Shown: positions 1 to 10,164 of the stretch, in pieces
Layout of the letters: every line of letters begins with the position of its first letter
Numbering within the stretch: position 1 is the first letter of the stretch
Assembly (NCBI GenBank): GCA_943737045.1
Contig: CALSFV010000496.1
Coordinates: 23,365 to 87,364 of the forward strand
DNA: 64,000 nt
Source of the DNA: Parapristionchus giblindavisi
Lineage: Eukaryota; Nematoda; Chromadorea; Rhabditida; Diplogasteridae
Direction: 5' to 3'
The notes under the pieces: generated by a model
The model's input: only the letters and a program-made list of their open reading frames with translations
Databases searched by the model: none
What the model was told of the DNA's origin: nothing
Translations under genes and position numbers: made by a program

Positions 1-2035
1 TCCCGTAGCTGGAGCTCCACTGACGCCGAAGTATGTGGACTTGGGACCTTGGGTTTCGCCAACGGAAAGATAGGTGGATGTAGCTCCTCTACCACCTCCG
101 CCTCCACCTCCACTTCCAAATTCCAAGGCTGCCTGATTAGTTCCAGTAGTTGGAGCTCCACTGACGCTGAAGTATGCGGACTTGGGACCTTGGGTTTCGC
201 CAACGGAAAGATAAGTGGATGTAGCTCCTCTACCACCTCCGCCTCCGCCTCCGCTTCCAAATTCCAAGGCTGCCTGATTAGTTCCAGTAGTTGGAGCTCC
301 ACTGACGCCGAAGTATGCTGACTTGGGACCTTGGGTTTCGCCAACGGAAAGATAGGTAGATGTAGCTCCTCTACCACCTCCGCTTCCACCTCCGCTACCG
401 CTTCCGCTTCCAAATTCCAAGGCTGCTTGATTAGTTCCCGTAGCTGGAGCTCCACTGACGCCGAAGTATGCTGACTTGGGACCTTGGGTTTCACCAACGG
501 AAAGATAGGTAGATGTAGCTCCTCTACCACCTCCGCTTCCACCTCCGCTACCGCTTCCGCTTCCAAATTCCAAGGCTGCTTGATTAGTTCCCGTAGCTGG
601 AGCTCCACTGACGCTGAAGTATGCGGACTTGGGACCTTGGGTTTCGCCAACGGAAAGATAAGTGGATGTAGCTCCTCTACCACCTCCGCCTCCACCTCCG
701 CTTCCAAATTCCAAGGCTGCTTGATTAGTTCCAGTAGTTGGAGCTCTACTGACGCCGAAGTATGCTGACTTGTTACCTTGGGTTTCGCCAACGGAAAGAT
801 AGGTGGATGTAGCTCCTCTACCACCTCCGCTTCCACTTCCAAATTCCAAGGCTAACTGATTAGTCGCAGTAGCTGGAGCTGCACCGACTCCTAAGTATGC
901 TGACTTGGGAACTTGGGTTTCGTCAACGGAAAGATATGTGGATGTAGCTCCTTTACCACCTCCGCTTCCACTTCCAAATTCCAAGGCTAACTGATTAGTT
1001 CCAGTAGCTGGAGCTGCACCGACTCCTAAGTATGCTGACTTGGGAACTTGGGTTTCGTCAACGGAAAGATATGTGGATGTAGCTCCTCTACCACCTCCGC
1101 TTCCGCTTCCAAATTCTAAGGCTAACTGATTAGTCCCCGTAGCTGGAGCTCCACTGACGCCGAAGTATGCTGACTTGGGACCTTGTGTTTCTCCGACAGA
1201 AAGATAGGCCGAAGTCGTTCCACCACCTGAGAGGCACAGAGATCTTGCAAGAATGTATGGTAGAAGTGTCTTAAAATAACTCACCCGCGGAAGCCTTGTT
1301 AGTTTCAGTGGAGGTAGTGGACGGAACTCCGAAGTAGTTGGGCTGAGCTCCACTTTGACCATCTAATGACACTTGAAGATTATCAGTCGTTGGAGCTCCA
1401 GTGACGCCGAAGTATGAAGACTTAGGACCTTGGGTTTCGCCAACAGAAAGATAAGTCGATGTCGTTCCATTGCCTGAGAGTCATAGAGATTGGGTCGGGA
1501 GGTTCTAGCGATTGAAGATTACGCACTCTTAGTTTTATTCTCTTGGGACTCTTTCGTGTCCTGGATCGACTTGCTCGCAGTGGTGTCCTCCTTAGCCGCC
1601 TCGGTAGACTTCGTCACATTCTGAGATTCAGATGAGCTCGTGGGCGCACCTAAAAAGTGCCGGATTGAGCTATTAATGGTGGGATTTAGCTTCAAATTCA
1701 CTTTTCGAGCGATGACACTGGAATAGCCTAAATGGATCGGACTTGGTTGGGGATATCTAATGGTACTCCATTTACATTAATAGTCAGATCTTCAACACAA
1801 TAACAATCAAAGCCTTCATGATCAGGTTTTCATCGACCAAAAGTATCACATACTATAGGAGATCAACAAATAATTGGAAAATGCTATCGAACATCGCGAT
1901 TTGATTTAGTGCCACGGTCTTACATTTATACAACGTTGTTTTTATTAAAGATTGGTAGAGGCTTATCGTTTTAAAAGGTTAGAGCTCCAAACCTGCTTGC
2001 TCATTGTTAGATCCACCGCCATCAATAGACGACAT
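1..2035 (-). CDS. SSQ-like glycine-rich repeat protein, minus strand, runs off left edge
   Basis: Read on the minus strand, 1226 down to 1 is one open exon of tandem 45-51 residue repeats containing SAYFGVSGAPATGTNQAALE, a Gly-rich linker and TSTYLSVGETQGPK. The SAYFGV and Gly motifs match the plus-strand SSQ sperm-protein genes next to it. Upstream lies a second good exon, 1473-1285, with an acceptor ending CTCTCAG, a GTGAGT donor and the same TYLSVGETQGPK/YFGV motifs. The likely first exon starts at 2035 (MSSIDGGGSNNEQA, compare MSSAYFGVGGSG in the neighbour) behind a TATA box. The exons between about 1990 and 1475 do not join cleanly. A frame at 1701-1529 can supply a phase-matched exon (donor GTGCGT), but the frame further up has stops. 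No Met-initiated long ORF exists because the repeat exon is internal. The 3' end is outside the window. The family assignment is firmer than the exact 5' model. Confidence 0.6.
16..1199 (-). repeat. Coding tandem repeat, 135/141/153-bp units
   Basis: The same anchor (TCCACTGACGC or a close variant) recurs at about 16, 157, 298, 451, 604, 745, 880, 1015 and 1150. Steps are 141, 141, 153, 153, 141, 135, 135 and 135 bp. Every step is a multiple of three, so the minus-strand frame is kept while unit length varies by whole codons, mainly in the Gly/Ser linker. Confidence 0.9.
1519..1829 (-). other. Coding-looking segments upstream of the minus-strand SSQ-like gene
   Basis: Two minus-strand stretches look protein-coding but are in different frames. 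The first, 1829-1728, reads KPDHEGFDCYCVEDL and then NGVPLDIPNQV before a TAG. The second, about 1740-1519, reads SSVIARKVNLKLNPTI and then a Thr/Ser/Lys-rich tail. The second could end at a GTGCGT donor in the phase needed by the next exon. A TGA lies just upstream of the first. They may be decayed 5' exons or a separate relic. I do not recognise the family. Confidence 0.35.
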
Positions 2036-2068
2036 GAGTAAAAATATGAATGGGATTGCTTAGACCGC

Positions 2069-2075
2069 CTTTATA
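2069..2075 (-). promoter_or_regulatory. TATA box of minus-strand SSQ-like gene
   Basis: Minus-strand TATAAAGGCGG lies about 35 bp upstream of the ATG at 2035 and matches the TATAAAAGGGCGG upstream of the plus-strand SSQ gene. Confidence 0.55.
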
Positions 2076-3067
2076 TGTGGAGGCAGCGACGAGTGAAAAT
2101 ACTTTTTTGCAAGTAACATGATATTATTATATTATCATGTCATTGATTCTTTGGCTTCAAGCGAAAAAGATTTGCATATAAATTATATCAAGCAAGAAAC
2201 AAAGAATGTACTTTAATTCATTCTTTGTATCATTATTTCTCTTTACTGGTTGAAGGGATTCACATTTGATGCAACAGAAAATTAAAGTGAATTCGTGGAT
2301 CGTTTTCGTCAAAAGAACACAATAACAAATGGCCGAATCATTATATTTTTTTCACAAACATGCATTCTCTTTTGGTATTGAACAACACTCCATTATGTCA
2401 GGTTCTGTAAGAGTTAAAGATGATTTGTTTCATAGTCGCCTAGTAATAATTTATACACGAAGCAATTGATGATACAGAGCTATAACAAGGATCAAAACAA
2501 TTTCAGGATTTCGAAATATGTACATAGACTTGGAGGAATCAGTAAAGCGAACAAATTTAACTGTGTTTGAATTTTGATCTGAAGAAAAATATACATGACT
2601 AGTCAACTTGACCATGATGTGGACACGGCATGGACCTCTAGAGAACACATGACTGAAATGGGAATCATCAGAACGTACATCTCTTTACTTGATTTAGCTA
2701 GTTATTAACATATGACTCATTAATAAGGCATTAATTTAAAAAAAATGATTTCGTATGTTTGAAGGTACAACACAATTGATGCTCTGAAATAAGATATCAA
2801 CTCTAGATTTGTGTGCAATGTCAAAATACTGAGCTCACGGACAGAACAATATAATGTTAATTCTTCAATTCCTTCAAGTCGCTCTTCACGATAGCAAGCA
2901 GAGCGAACACGAATAAACCAGCCGATAAAATCGACTTAATGTGATGTAAATGTGATAATATAATGAAGTGATTCATAAATTATCTATCCAAATGATATGA
3001 GATAACTTTCGTTGTTCTTATTCATTGCACGTTTATGCACATTAACTTTCATTTATGACGATGACCG

Positions 3068-3075
3068 TATAAAAG
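3068..3075 (+). promoter_or_regulatory. TATA box of SSQ gene 1
   Basis: TATAAAAGGGCGG lies 46 bp before the ATG at 3114. The implied 5' UTR is very short, like the MSP pseudogene downstream, which also has a TATAAAA about 40 bp before its ATG. Confidence 0.65.
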
Positions 3076-3113
3076 GGCGGTCTCCATCATCAATTCATTC
3101 ATTTCTGGAAAAG

Positions 3114-5602
3114 ATGAGTTCGGCATACTTCGGTGTTGGAGGATCTGGAGGTGGAGCTCAATCGGCCTACATTGGAGTCAACGGCGGCGGCAAACCCGGA
3201 GGAGCTGGAGGGGCTCAATCTGGAATCAAACCCTCTGGTACTTAATCTTAAAGAAGTTTTTTTATCACTTATGATCATTCGTGATTATCGTGCAACCCAA
3301 CACTACTTCTTTGATCTTAGCTTTAACCATATACCACGAATCCTAACAAGTAGCTGCGTAACAATAAATAATGACATATTTCGTTTCAGGAGGAGCCACT
3401 TCGGCCTACTTCGGCGTCGGAGGAGGTGCAGGTGGAGGAGCACAGTCTGCATACTTCACTGTTGGTGGAGGACAAGCTGGAGGAGCTGGAGTTCCCGCCG
3501 GTGCCGCCTCTGCCCAAATGCCCCCACCTGCAGGTGGAGGAGCTTCAACGATGACTGCCGTTGGTGGCATGCCCGGAGCTCCTGCTCGTGGAGGTTAGTA
3601 ACTCAAGATCATCAGAATGATAAGTTTCACATTGCAGCATCTACAATGACTGCCGTCGGCGCCATGCCCGGAGCTCCTGCTGGTGGAGGTTAGTGAGACG
3701 AGATCTTCAGAAAGATAGTTTCACATTGCAGCCTCGACTATGACCGCTGTCGGTGGTATGCCAATGGGTGGCGGAGGAGGAGCTTCAACCATGACTGCCG
3801 TCGGTGCTATGCCCGGAGCTCCTGCTCGTGGAGGTTAGTAACTCGAGATCATCAGAAAGACTGTTCCTCGTTGCAGCGTCTACCATGACTGCTGTCGGTG
3901 CTATGCCCGGAGCTCCCGCTGGTGGAGGTTAGTGAACCAAGATCACCAGATAAAAGTTCCTCATTACAGCCTCGACTATGACCGCTGTCGGTGGTATGCC
4001 AATGGGTGGTGGAGGAGGAGCTTCAACCATGACTGCAGTCGGTGCCTTGCCTGGAGCTCCCGCTGGTGGAGGTTAGTGAACCAAGATCACCCGATAAAAG
4101 TTCCTCATTACAGCCTCGACTATGACCGCTGTCGGTGGTATGCCAATGGGTGGCGGAGGAGGAGCTTCAACCATGACTGCCGTCGGTGCTATGCCCGGAG
4201 CTCCTGCTCGTGGAGGTTGGTAACTCAAGATCATCAGAAAGACTGTTCCTCGTTGCAGCGTCTACCATGACCGCTGTCGGTGGTATGCCAATGGGTGGCG
4301 GAGGAGGAGCTTCAACCATGACTGCCGTCGGTGCTATGCCCGGAGCTCCCGCTGGTGGAGGTTAGTGACCCGAGATCTTCAGAAAGATAGTTCCACATTG
4401 CAGCCTCGACTATGACCGCTGTCGGTGGTATGCCAATGGGTGGCGGAGGAGGAGCTTCAACCATGACTGCCGTCGGTGCCATGCCCGGAGCTCCCGCTGG
4501 TGGAGGTTAGTGGCCCGAGATCTTCAGAAAGATAGTTCCACATTACAGCCTCGACTATGACCGCTGTCGGTGGCATGCCAATGGGTGGCGGAGGAGGAGC
4601 TTCAACCATGACTGCCGTCGGTGCTATGCCCGGAGCTCCTGCTCGTGGAGGTTAGTAACTTATGATCATCAGAAAGACTGTTCCTCGTTGCAGCATCTAC
4701 CATGACCGCTGTCGGTGGTATGCCAATGGGTGGCGGAGGAGGAGCTTCAACCATGACTGCTGTCGGTGCTATGCCCGGAGCTCCCGCTGGTGGAGGTTGG
4801 TGAACCAAGATTTCCAGATAACAAATTCCTCGTTTCAGCATCTACCATGACCGCTGTCGGTGGTATGCCAATGGGTGGCGGAGGAGGAGCTTCAACCATG
4901 ACTGCCGTCGGTGCTATGCCCGGAGCTCCCGCTGGTGGAGGTTGGTGAACCAAGATCTCCAGATAACAAATTCTTCGTTACAGCATCTACCATGACCGCT
5001 GTCGGTGGTATGCCAATGGGTGGCGGAGGAGGAGGAGCTTCAACCATGACTGCCGTCGGTGCTATGCCCGGAGCTCCTGCTCGTGGAGGTTAGTAACTCA
5101 AGATCTTCATAAAGACTATTCCTTGTTGCAGCGTCTACCATGACCGCTGTCGGTGGTATGCCAATGGGTGGCGGAGGAGGAGCTTCAACCATGACTGCCG
5201 TCGGTGGTATGCCGGCTGCCCCCGCTGGAGGTGGAGGAGCCTCTACCATGACTGCTATCGGTGGAGCTCCCAGAGGACAATCAACGATGACTGCTCTTGG
5301 AGCTGCTTCAGGCGCTGCAGCACCTGTACCCGCTGCCCCATCTGGAGGTAAACATTAACTAAACTTTAATTAACTTTAACTTTATTGTTGTAGGTGGAGG
5401 AGCCGGCGGTAGCTCTGCCTATTTCGGAGTCGGAGGCGGTGGAGGAGCTGGAGCTGCGTCCGCATACTACGGCGTTGGTGGTGGTGCCAAGTCTTCCGCA
5501 GGTGGAGGTGGCAAGCCAATCCCCGGACAATCGGCCTATTTCGGAGTCGGAGGAGCTTCATCTGCAGGTGGCGCCACATCGGCCTACTACTCTCCCAAAT
5601 AA
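3114..5602 (+). CDS. SSQ-type sperm-specific glycine-rich protein 1 (15 exons)
   Basis: The start MSSAYFGVGGSGGG, repeated QSAYFGVGGG blocks and many STMTAVGG units match the nematode sperm-specific class Q (SSQ) family, which in C. elegans is sperm-expressed and lies among msp genes. Exons: 3114-3237, 3390-3593, 3638-3688, 3732-3833, 3877-3927, 3970-4071, 4114-4215, 4259-4360, 4404-4505, 4549-4650, 4694-4795, 4839-4940, 4984-5088, 5132-5347, 5394-5602. The spliced frame is open for 591 aa. All introns are phase 1 and split a Gly codon or the Ala codon of GASTMT. All but the first are 42-46 nt, and in the array each begins with an in-frame TAG, TAA or TGA, so retention would truncate the protein. 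The protein is Gly/Ala/Met-rich, with no signal peptide or membrane segment. The C-terminal exon ends TSAYYSPK. Poly(A) signal AATAAA is at 5615. The molecular role of SSQ proteins is unknown. Confidence 0.85.
3638..5131 (+). repeat. Tandem exon-plus-intron array inside SSQ gene 1
   Basis: From 3970 the repeat unit is a 102-nt exon (105 nt at 4984) plus a 42-43-nt intron, period 144-148 bp. Unit starts are 3970, 4114, 4259, 4404, 4549, 4694, 4839 and 4984. Three earlier units are 51- or 102-nt exons. Each full exon codes one STMTAVGGMPMGGGGG block and one STMTAVGAMPGAPAGG block. Introns fall into two or three alternating sequence subtypes (GTTAGTAACTC, GTTAGTGACCC and GTTGGTGAACC starts), which points to higher-order duplication. 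Confidence 0.9.
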
Positions 5603-5650
5603 GCCCCATACTTGAATAAACTCGTGTGTATAATACAGTATCGTTGACAC
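5601..5650 (+). promoter_or_regulatory. Conserved SSQ 3' UTR and poly(A) signal
   Basis: The stop is followed by GCCCCATACTTGAATAAACT and then CGTGTGTATAATACAG. Nearly the same block follows the SSQ stops at 13533, 17059, 20256, 24567 and the broken copy at 26669. AATAAA is present in all except the 17059 copy (CATAAA). Confidence 0.75.
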
Positions 5651-5858
5651 AGAACAGTGACTACATTGGCTTTCACCATTGCATTTCATTGCATTAACAT
5701 CTACTATAATAACGAATATCGATTCGATTCTCTCAGGCGAGAGGAAACTATCTATCTGTTGTGAGCGACCAGATTACTTCACTAAAAGTTGATTTTCTCG
5801 CTTTTCCGTTCACCAAAATCGTTGAAATTTTTTGTGTCGCACCCTGAGGTAATTCCGA

Positions 5859-7048
5859 TGTATAGTAGATCCATTATTGATTGATAATTATTGTATTCCT
5901 TTCATATATTAGCATAATTGTTATTCATTCCCCTTGCAGTTTGTACATAACGTCCCCAATTACTCTCTCTATCTATCACTAATTTATTCATTATGCAAAT
6001 GCTATTACACGTGTCCTTTCTCTCTATGATTTGTGTTAGTTGTTAGTTCGTCAGTCAGTTGTGAATGAGTTAGTTGTTTCTGGCTGGTTAGTTGTGAATG
6101 AGTTGTTAGTAGTCGTCCCCCTCTCCGGTCCTTGCCTAGCTTCGTTGTTGATTGTGAACTGTAGATAAAGTTCTATGAATTATTAAACCATCTTCGTCTT
6201 CTCCACATCAAACGAGGTCATTAACCTCATCTGTATCTGTTCTTCTTCTTCGTCATCTTACATAGTCATCGTCTGATCTCTGGTCTTTGATCTTCGTCTC
6301 TTCTCGGTCTAGTCCATTATTATCCGTAGTTGCGATTGCGGATCCTTACAGATGAGGTTGACGACCTCGTCTAATGTGGAGAAGACGAAGATGATTTAAT
6401 AATTCATAGAACTTTATCTACAGTTCACAATCAACAACGAAGCTAGGCAAGGACCGGAGAGGGGGACGACTACTAACAACTCATTCACAACTACGAACAA
6501 CTAACTCATTCACAACTGACTCACAACTGACTGGTTCACAACTGACTACTAACTAACAACTAACACAAATCATAGAGAGAAAGGACACGTGTAATTGTCA
6601 TCTTACATAGTCATCGTCTGATCTCTGGTCTTTGATCTTCGTCTCTTCTCGGTCTAGTCCATTATTATCCGTAGTTGCGATTGCGGATCCTTACAGTTGC
6701 GTTTGTAAGAAGTATACTTGCGAGTATAGAGTTGTGGTTGCGATCACAAGCGCGTAGTTGCGATTACGTGTCCTTACAGTTGCGATTGTAAGAAGTATAC
6801 TTGCGAGTATAGAGTTGTGGTTGCGATCACAAGCGCGTAGTTGCGATTACGTGCAAACTTGCAGTTGCGATTGTGAGTATTGTTAGTTTACTTGCGAGTA
6901 ATCTTTTGACTTTTGGTTGCGATCATTAGTAAAAGGGTGTCGTCCCCCTGTTTACGTGTACTTGGTAGCAGTCAATAAGCTATCAAACATTAGCAAACCG
7001 TGACAGTTTGCTATCAAGTACAGGTATCCAGGATCGGCATTCCTTACA
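5859..7048 (+). repeat. 5' LTR (1,190 bp, enlarged)
   Basis: 5859-6348 matches 9320-9809 and 6696-7048 matches 9810-10164 with few differences. The 5' copy carries about 345 extra bases (6349-6695). Both LTRs contain two tandem copies of an about 83-bp unit rich in GTTGCGAT (6696-6861 here). Confidence 0.85.
6349..6695. repeat. Inverted duplication inside the 5' LTR only
   Basis: 6352-6598 is the reverse complement of about 6006-6231 of the same LTR. It is followed by a second direct copy (6598-6695) of about 6253-6349. The 3' LTR lacks this block, so the rearrangement arose after insertion or is an assembly error. Confidence 0.75.
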
Positions 7049-7149
7049 TGGGGGCCAAGCCGGGTCTAAACTGAGAAGGACAAGATTATTGATTATTGAT
7101 ATTGATTGACTATTGACTATCGAGATTATCTCGAAGCGAGGACAATTGA

Positions 7150-9012
7150 ATGAATTCTAAGAAGAGTATGGAGATACAAGGAGGAAGAACATGGGATGAT
7201 GTCAAGTGGCGTAATGAGGCTGTGGATAGCATGTTGGTATTGGATAACCTCAGATCGAATGGATTGTGTGGACGTGAATTAAGAGATGTTTATTCGGAGT
7301 TGGAGTTCCATACTGAGAGGTTGTATGGAGATGATTCTGCTCGTTTGAATGAAGAGAGAGTTAAAGTATTTAACCGAATAAGTAAAGGGGACAAGAAATA
7401 TGGACAATTATTCAGATTCTGGTATGAAGGCGCATCATATATGGAATTGAGGGATTATATGTTATATGGAAGAGAGCCACCGAATTATTATCGATTAATA
7501 ACGTGTCGATTTTGTTGTGGCACGGATCACAAGATTTTGCAATGTCCTGCTTTTTGGGAGCGTAAGGGAGGAGATGATGAAGTGGATACGAATATATGTG
7601 AAGTACAATGTGTGGATAAAGTATGTGTAGAGACTAATGATACCCATGTTGGAGAAGAAGCTCAAGATGAAGCTGAAGATGCTCAATGTGAATTAAATGG
7701 AGGATTACAAGGACGAGTGTGTTTCGATAAGGATATTGAGGATAATATGGCCACGGATAGTACTGATACTCAGGGAGATCAGGTGAAGACCGTTGGAGCC
7801 ACAGTTTTGGAAGTGTATACAGGAGTAAATAAGAGGAGTAATGAAGAAGTTTTTGACACGGAATGGGAGAAGCCGTGTAATATATCGAAGCAAAGTGCCT
7901 TGGAGTCTATGGTTATGGAGTTGAGCGTCGAAAAGGATGAGGTCATTATTGGAAGTAATGGGAATCGTATAAGTAAATTAGGAGGAAGTTTATCTAAGGG
8001 AGAAGATGTACATGAACATATCGTTGAACAAGAGAGTATTATTGAACAGGAGAGCATTATCAAAGAGGATGTTATTATTAAAGAAGAGTATATTGTCGAG
8101 CAAGAGATTATTATTAATGAGGAAGATATTATTAAGGAGAAGTATATTGTTAAAGAGGAGTATATCGTTGAAAGGGAGAGCACTGTTAATGAGAAGGATA
8201 TTTTTAAAGAAGAGGATATTATTAAGAAAGATATTAAAGAAGATAAGGATATTGAAGAAAAGGATATTGTTGAAGAGTTTGAGGACGCTGTTAAGAAGAA
8301 AGATATTGCTAAAAAGGAGAATGTTATTAAGGAGGAGTATATTATCGATCAAGATGATTTGGAGAAGAAGGATGCTATGGAATACATGAATGTTAAGGAA
8401 AAGGATATTGTTGAGCAGAAGGATGTTGTGAAGGAGGATATTGTTGAAGATAAGGTCAAGAAGGATAAGAAGGTCATGGAAGTTGCTAATAATATAGCTG
8501 CTGCGAATGGATTGAATAGTGTTATGGGAGATGGAAAGAATGTTAGTAAGGAGGAGATCGTAAAGGAAAATTTGGATGGACTTGTTAGTGGAGATGGAAA
8601 GAAGGTTAGTGAGAAGATCGTGAAGGAGTATTTGGAAGGTCGAGTGTCAAAGATGGATACAGGGGCTGTGTCGTGTGAGATTGTGTTGGATCATGATGTG
8701 AAGGTACAGCAATTGGATCGAAGGAAAGTGGTCCCAAGAGAACCGGATAAGAATTTATGGTCGGTCCTGTCAGATGATATGAAGGTGGAGCAATTGGATC
8801 GAAGGAAGGTGGTACCAAGAGAACCGGATAAGACGTTGTTGTCGTTGGTACTGTCAGATGATGTGGAGGTTGAACAACTGGATCGAAGGAACGTGGTCCC
8901 GAAAGAACCAGATAAGGAGTTGTCATCGGTCTTGTCAGGAGGGGAGCCTATATCATTCACGAAGGAAGGAAGCTGGAAACGAGTTTCACATGCACGAGAA
9001 GGACAACAATAA
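7150..9012 (+). CDS. Gag-like protein with one CCHC zinc knuckle
   Basis: An uninterrupted 620-codon ORF begins about 100 bp after the 5' LTR. Residues 119-132 form a CX2CX4HX4C zinc knuckle (C119, C122, H127, C132), the nucleic-acid-binding motif of retroelement nucleocapsids. The first 110 residues are the only globular-looking part. About residues 285-470 are a charged repeat of Glu/Lys/Ile/Val blocks (EEYIVEQE type), likely helical or coiled. Residues 516-597 hold three copies of a 27-28-residue unit around QLDRRKVVPREPDK. The ORF ends GSWKRVSHAREGQQ. No catalytic domain is seen. By context it is the structural protein of the surrounding LTR element. The very long charged tail is unusual for gag, so capture of a host-like sequence is possible. 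The ORF being intact suggests recent activity. Confidence 0.7.
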   Translation: MNSKKSMEIQGGRTWDDVKWRNEAVDSMLVLDNLRSNGLCGRELRDVYSELEFHTERLYGDDSARLNEERVKVFNRISKGDKKYGQLFRFWYEGASYMELRDYMLYGREPPNYYRLITCRFCCGTDHKILQCPAFWERKGGDDEVDTNICEVQCVDKVCVETNDTHVGEEAQDEAEDAQCELNGGLQGRVCFDKDIEDNMATDSTDTQGDQVKTVGATVLEVYTGVNKRSNEEVFDTEWEKPCNISKQSALESMVMELSVEKDEVIIGSNGNRISKLGGSLSKGEDVHEHIVEQESIIEQESIIKEDVIIKEEYIVEQEIIINEEDIIKEKYIVKEEYIVERESTVNEKDIFKEEDIIKKDIKEDKDIEEKDIVEEFEDAVKKKDIAKKENVIKEEYIIDQDDLEKKDAMEYMNVKEKDIVEQKDVVKEDIVEDKVKKDKKVMEVANNIAAANGLNSVMGDGKNVSKEEIVKENLDGLVSGDGKKVSEKIVKEYLEGRVSKMDTGAVSCEIVLDHDVKVQQLDRRKVVPREPDKNLWSVLSDDMKVEQLDRRKVVPREPDKTLLSLVLSDDVEVEQLDRRNVVPKEPDKELSSVLSGGEPISFTKEGSWKRVSHAREGQQ

Positions 9013-9319
9013 TGTCGCCCGTCGTCATTCATCATATTCATTCATCATTTTGTGTTGTATCATACTTATTCATATCATACTTTTTTCATATTATTATCAA
9101 TACCTACCCATTATCAACTACCGTACTCTCAACTACATGTCAATCATCTACATTCTTTTCGTGGTCGTTCATCATCATATCGTCATCTTCAAGTCATCGT
9201 CATCATCGTCATCTACTTCTTCGTCAAGAATCGTTGCTGCAGCTAGAAGTCAAGCCATATCGCCATCCCCACCGTCATCAAGATTGAATGCGAGGACGCA
9301 TTCTTCGAAGGAGGTGGCA
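9013..9319. other. 3' untranslated region of the LTR element
   Basis: This is CAT/TCA-rich low-complexity DNA between the gag-like stop and the 3' LTR, ending in the purine tract. No gene is supported, although short frames stay open because of the triplet composition. Confidence 0.6.
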
Positions 9320-10164
9320 TGTATAGTAGATCCATTATTGATTGATAATTATTGTATTCCTTTCATATATTAGCATAATTGTTATTCATTCCCCTTGCAG
9401 TTTGTACATAACGTCCCCAATTACTCTCTCTATCTATCACTAATTTATTCATTATGTAAATGCTATTACACGTGTCCTTTCTCTCTATGATTTGTGTTAG
9501 TTGTTAGTTCGTCAGTCAGTTGTGAATGAGTTAGTTGTTTCTGGCTGGTTAGTTGTGAATGAGTTGTTAGTAGTCGTCCCCCTCTCCGGTCCTTGCCTAG
9601 CTTCGTTGTTGATTGTGAACTGTAGATAAAGTTCTATGAATTATTAAACCATCTTCGTCTTCTCCACATCAAACGAGGTCATTAACCTCATCTGTATCTG
9701 TTCTTCTTCTTCGTCATCTTACATAGTCATCGTCTGATCTCTGGTCTTTGATCTTCGTCTCTTCTCGGTCTAGTCCATTATTATCCGTAGTTGCGATTGC
9801 GGATCCTTACAGTTGCGATTGTAAGAAGTATACTTGCGAGTATAGAGTTGTGGTTGCGATCACAAGCGCGTAGTTGCGATTACGTGTCCTTACTGTTGCG
9901 ATTGTAAGAAGTATACTTGCGAGTATAGAGTTGTGGTTGCGATCACAAGCGCGTAGTTGCGATTACGTGCAAACTTGCAGTTGCGATTGTGAGTATTGTT
10001 AGTTTACTTGCGAGTAATCTTTTGACTTTTGGTTGCGATCATTAGTAAAAGGGTGTCGTCCCCCTGTTTACGTGTACTTGGTAGCAGTCAATAAGCTATC
10101 AAACATTAGCAAACCGTGACAGTTTGCTATCAAGTACAGGTATCCAGGATCGGCATTCCTTACA
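9320..10164 (+). repeat. 3' LTR (845 bp)
   Basis: Starts TGTATAG and ends TTACA, nearly identical to the 5' LTR outside its 345-base extra block. For example, the 5' LTR has TTATGCAAATG where this has TTATGTAAATG. The near identity indicates recent insertion. Confidence 0.85.

Larger units (their letters stand above)
2036..3113. promoter_or_regulatory. Divergent intergenic region between two SSQ-type genes
   Basis: About 1.1 kb of AT-rich DNA separates the start of the minus-strand SSQ-like gene (2035) from the plus-strand SSQ gene (3114). Each side carries a TATA box about 35-50 bp before its ATG (2069-2075 minus, 3068-3075 plus). GATA motifs occur near 2953 and 3000. Nematode sperm genes such as msp are often driven by GATA factors, so a shared sperm promoter is plausible but inferred. 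No gene is seen inside. Confidence 0.5.
5859..10164 (+). mobile_element. LTR retrotransposon, gag-like ORF only (non-autonomous)
   Basis: Two long terminal repeats, both starting TGTATAGTAGATCC and ending CCTTACA, flank an internal region with one ORF. The flanking CCGA at 5855-5858 and 10165-10168 is a 4-bp target-site duplication. Directly after the 5' LTR lies TGGGGGCCAAGCCGGG, a plausible tRNA primer site because it starts with TGG. A purine-rich GAAGGAGGTGGC precedes the 3' LTR. No protease, reverse transcriptase, RNase H or integrase reading frame exists between 7049 and 9319, so the element would depend on another for movement. Confidence 0.85.

Noticed and set aside
49..768. Plus-strand Ser/Cys-rich ORFs at the left edge
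   Set aside because: They are the antisense of the minus-strand SAYFGV repeat exon; the minus reading matches the SSQ family and the plus reading does not.
16..1199. CRISPR-like regular repeats
   Set aside because: The repeats are contiguous, in frame and protein-coding in a eukaryotic genome; there are no unique spacers.
4602..5249. Minus-strand Pro-rich ORFs in the SSQ array
   Set aside because: They are the reverse reading of STMTAVGG/GGGGG exons and run through introns.
7495..8352. Minus-strand Leu/Asn/Ile-rich ORFs opposite the gag-like gene
   Set aside because: Produced by the antisense of a low-complexity Glu/Lys/Ile repeat; the plus ORF is longer and has a zinc knuckle.
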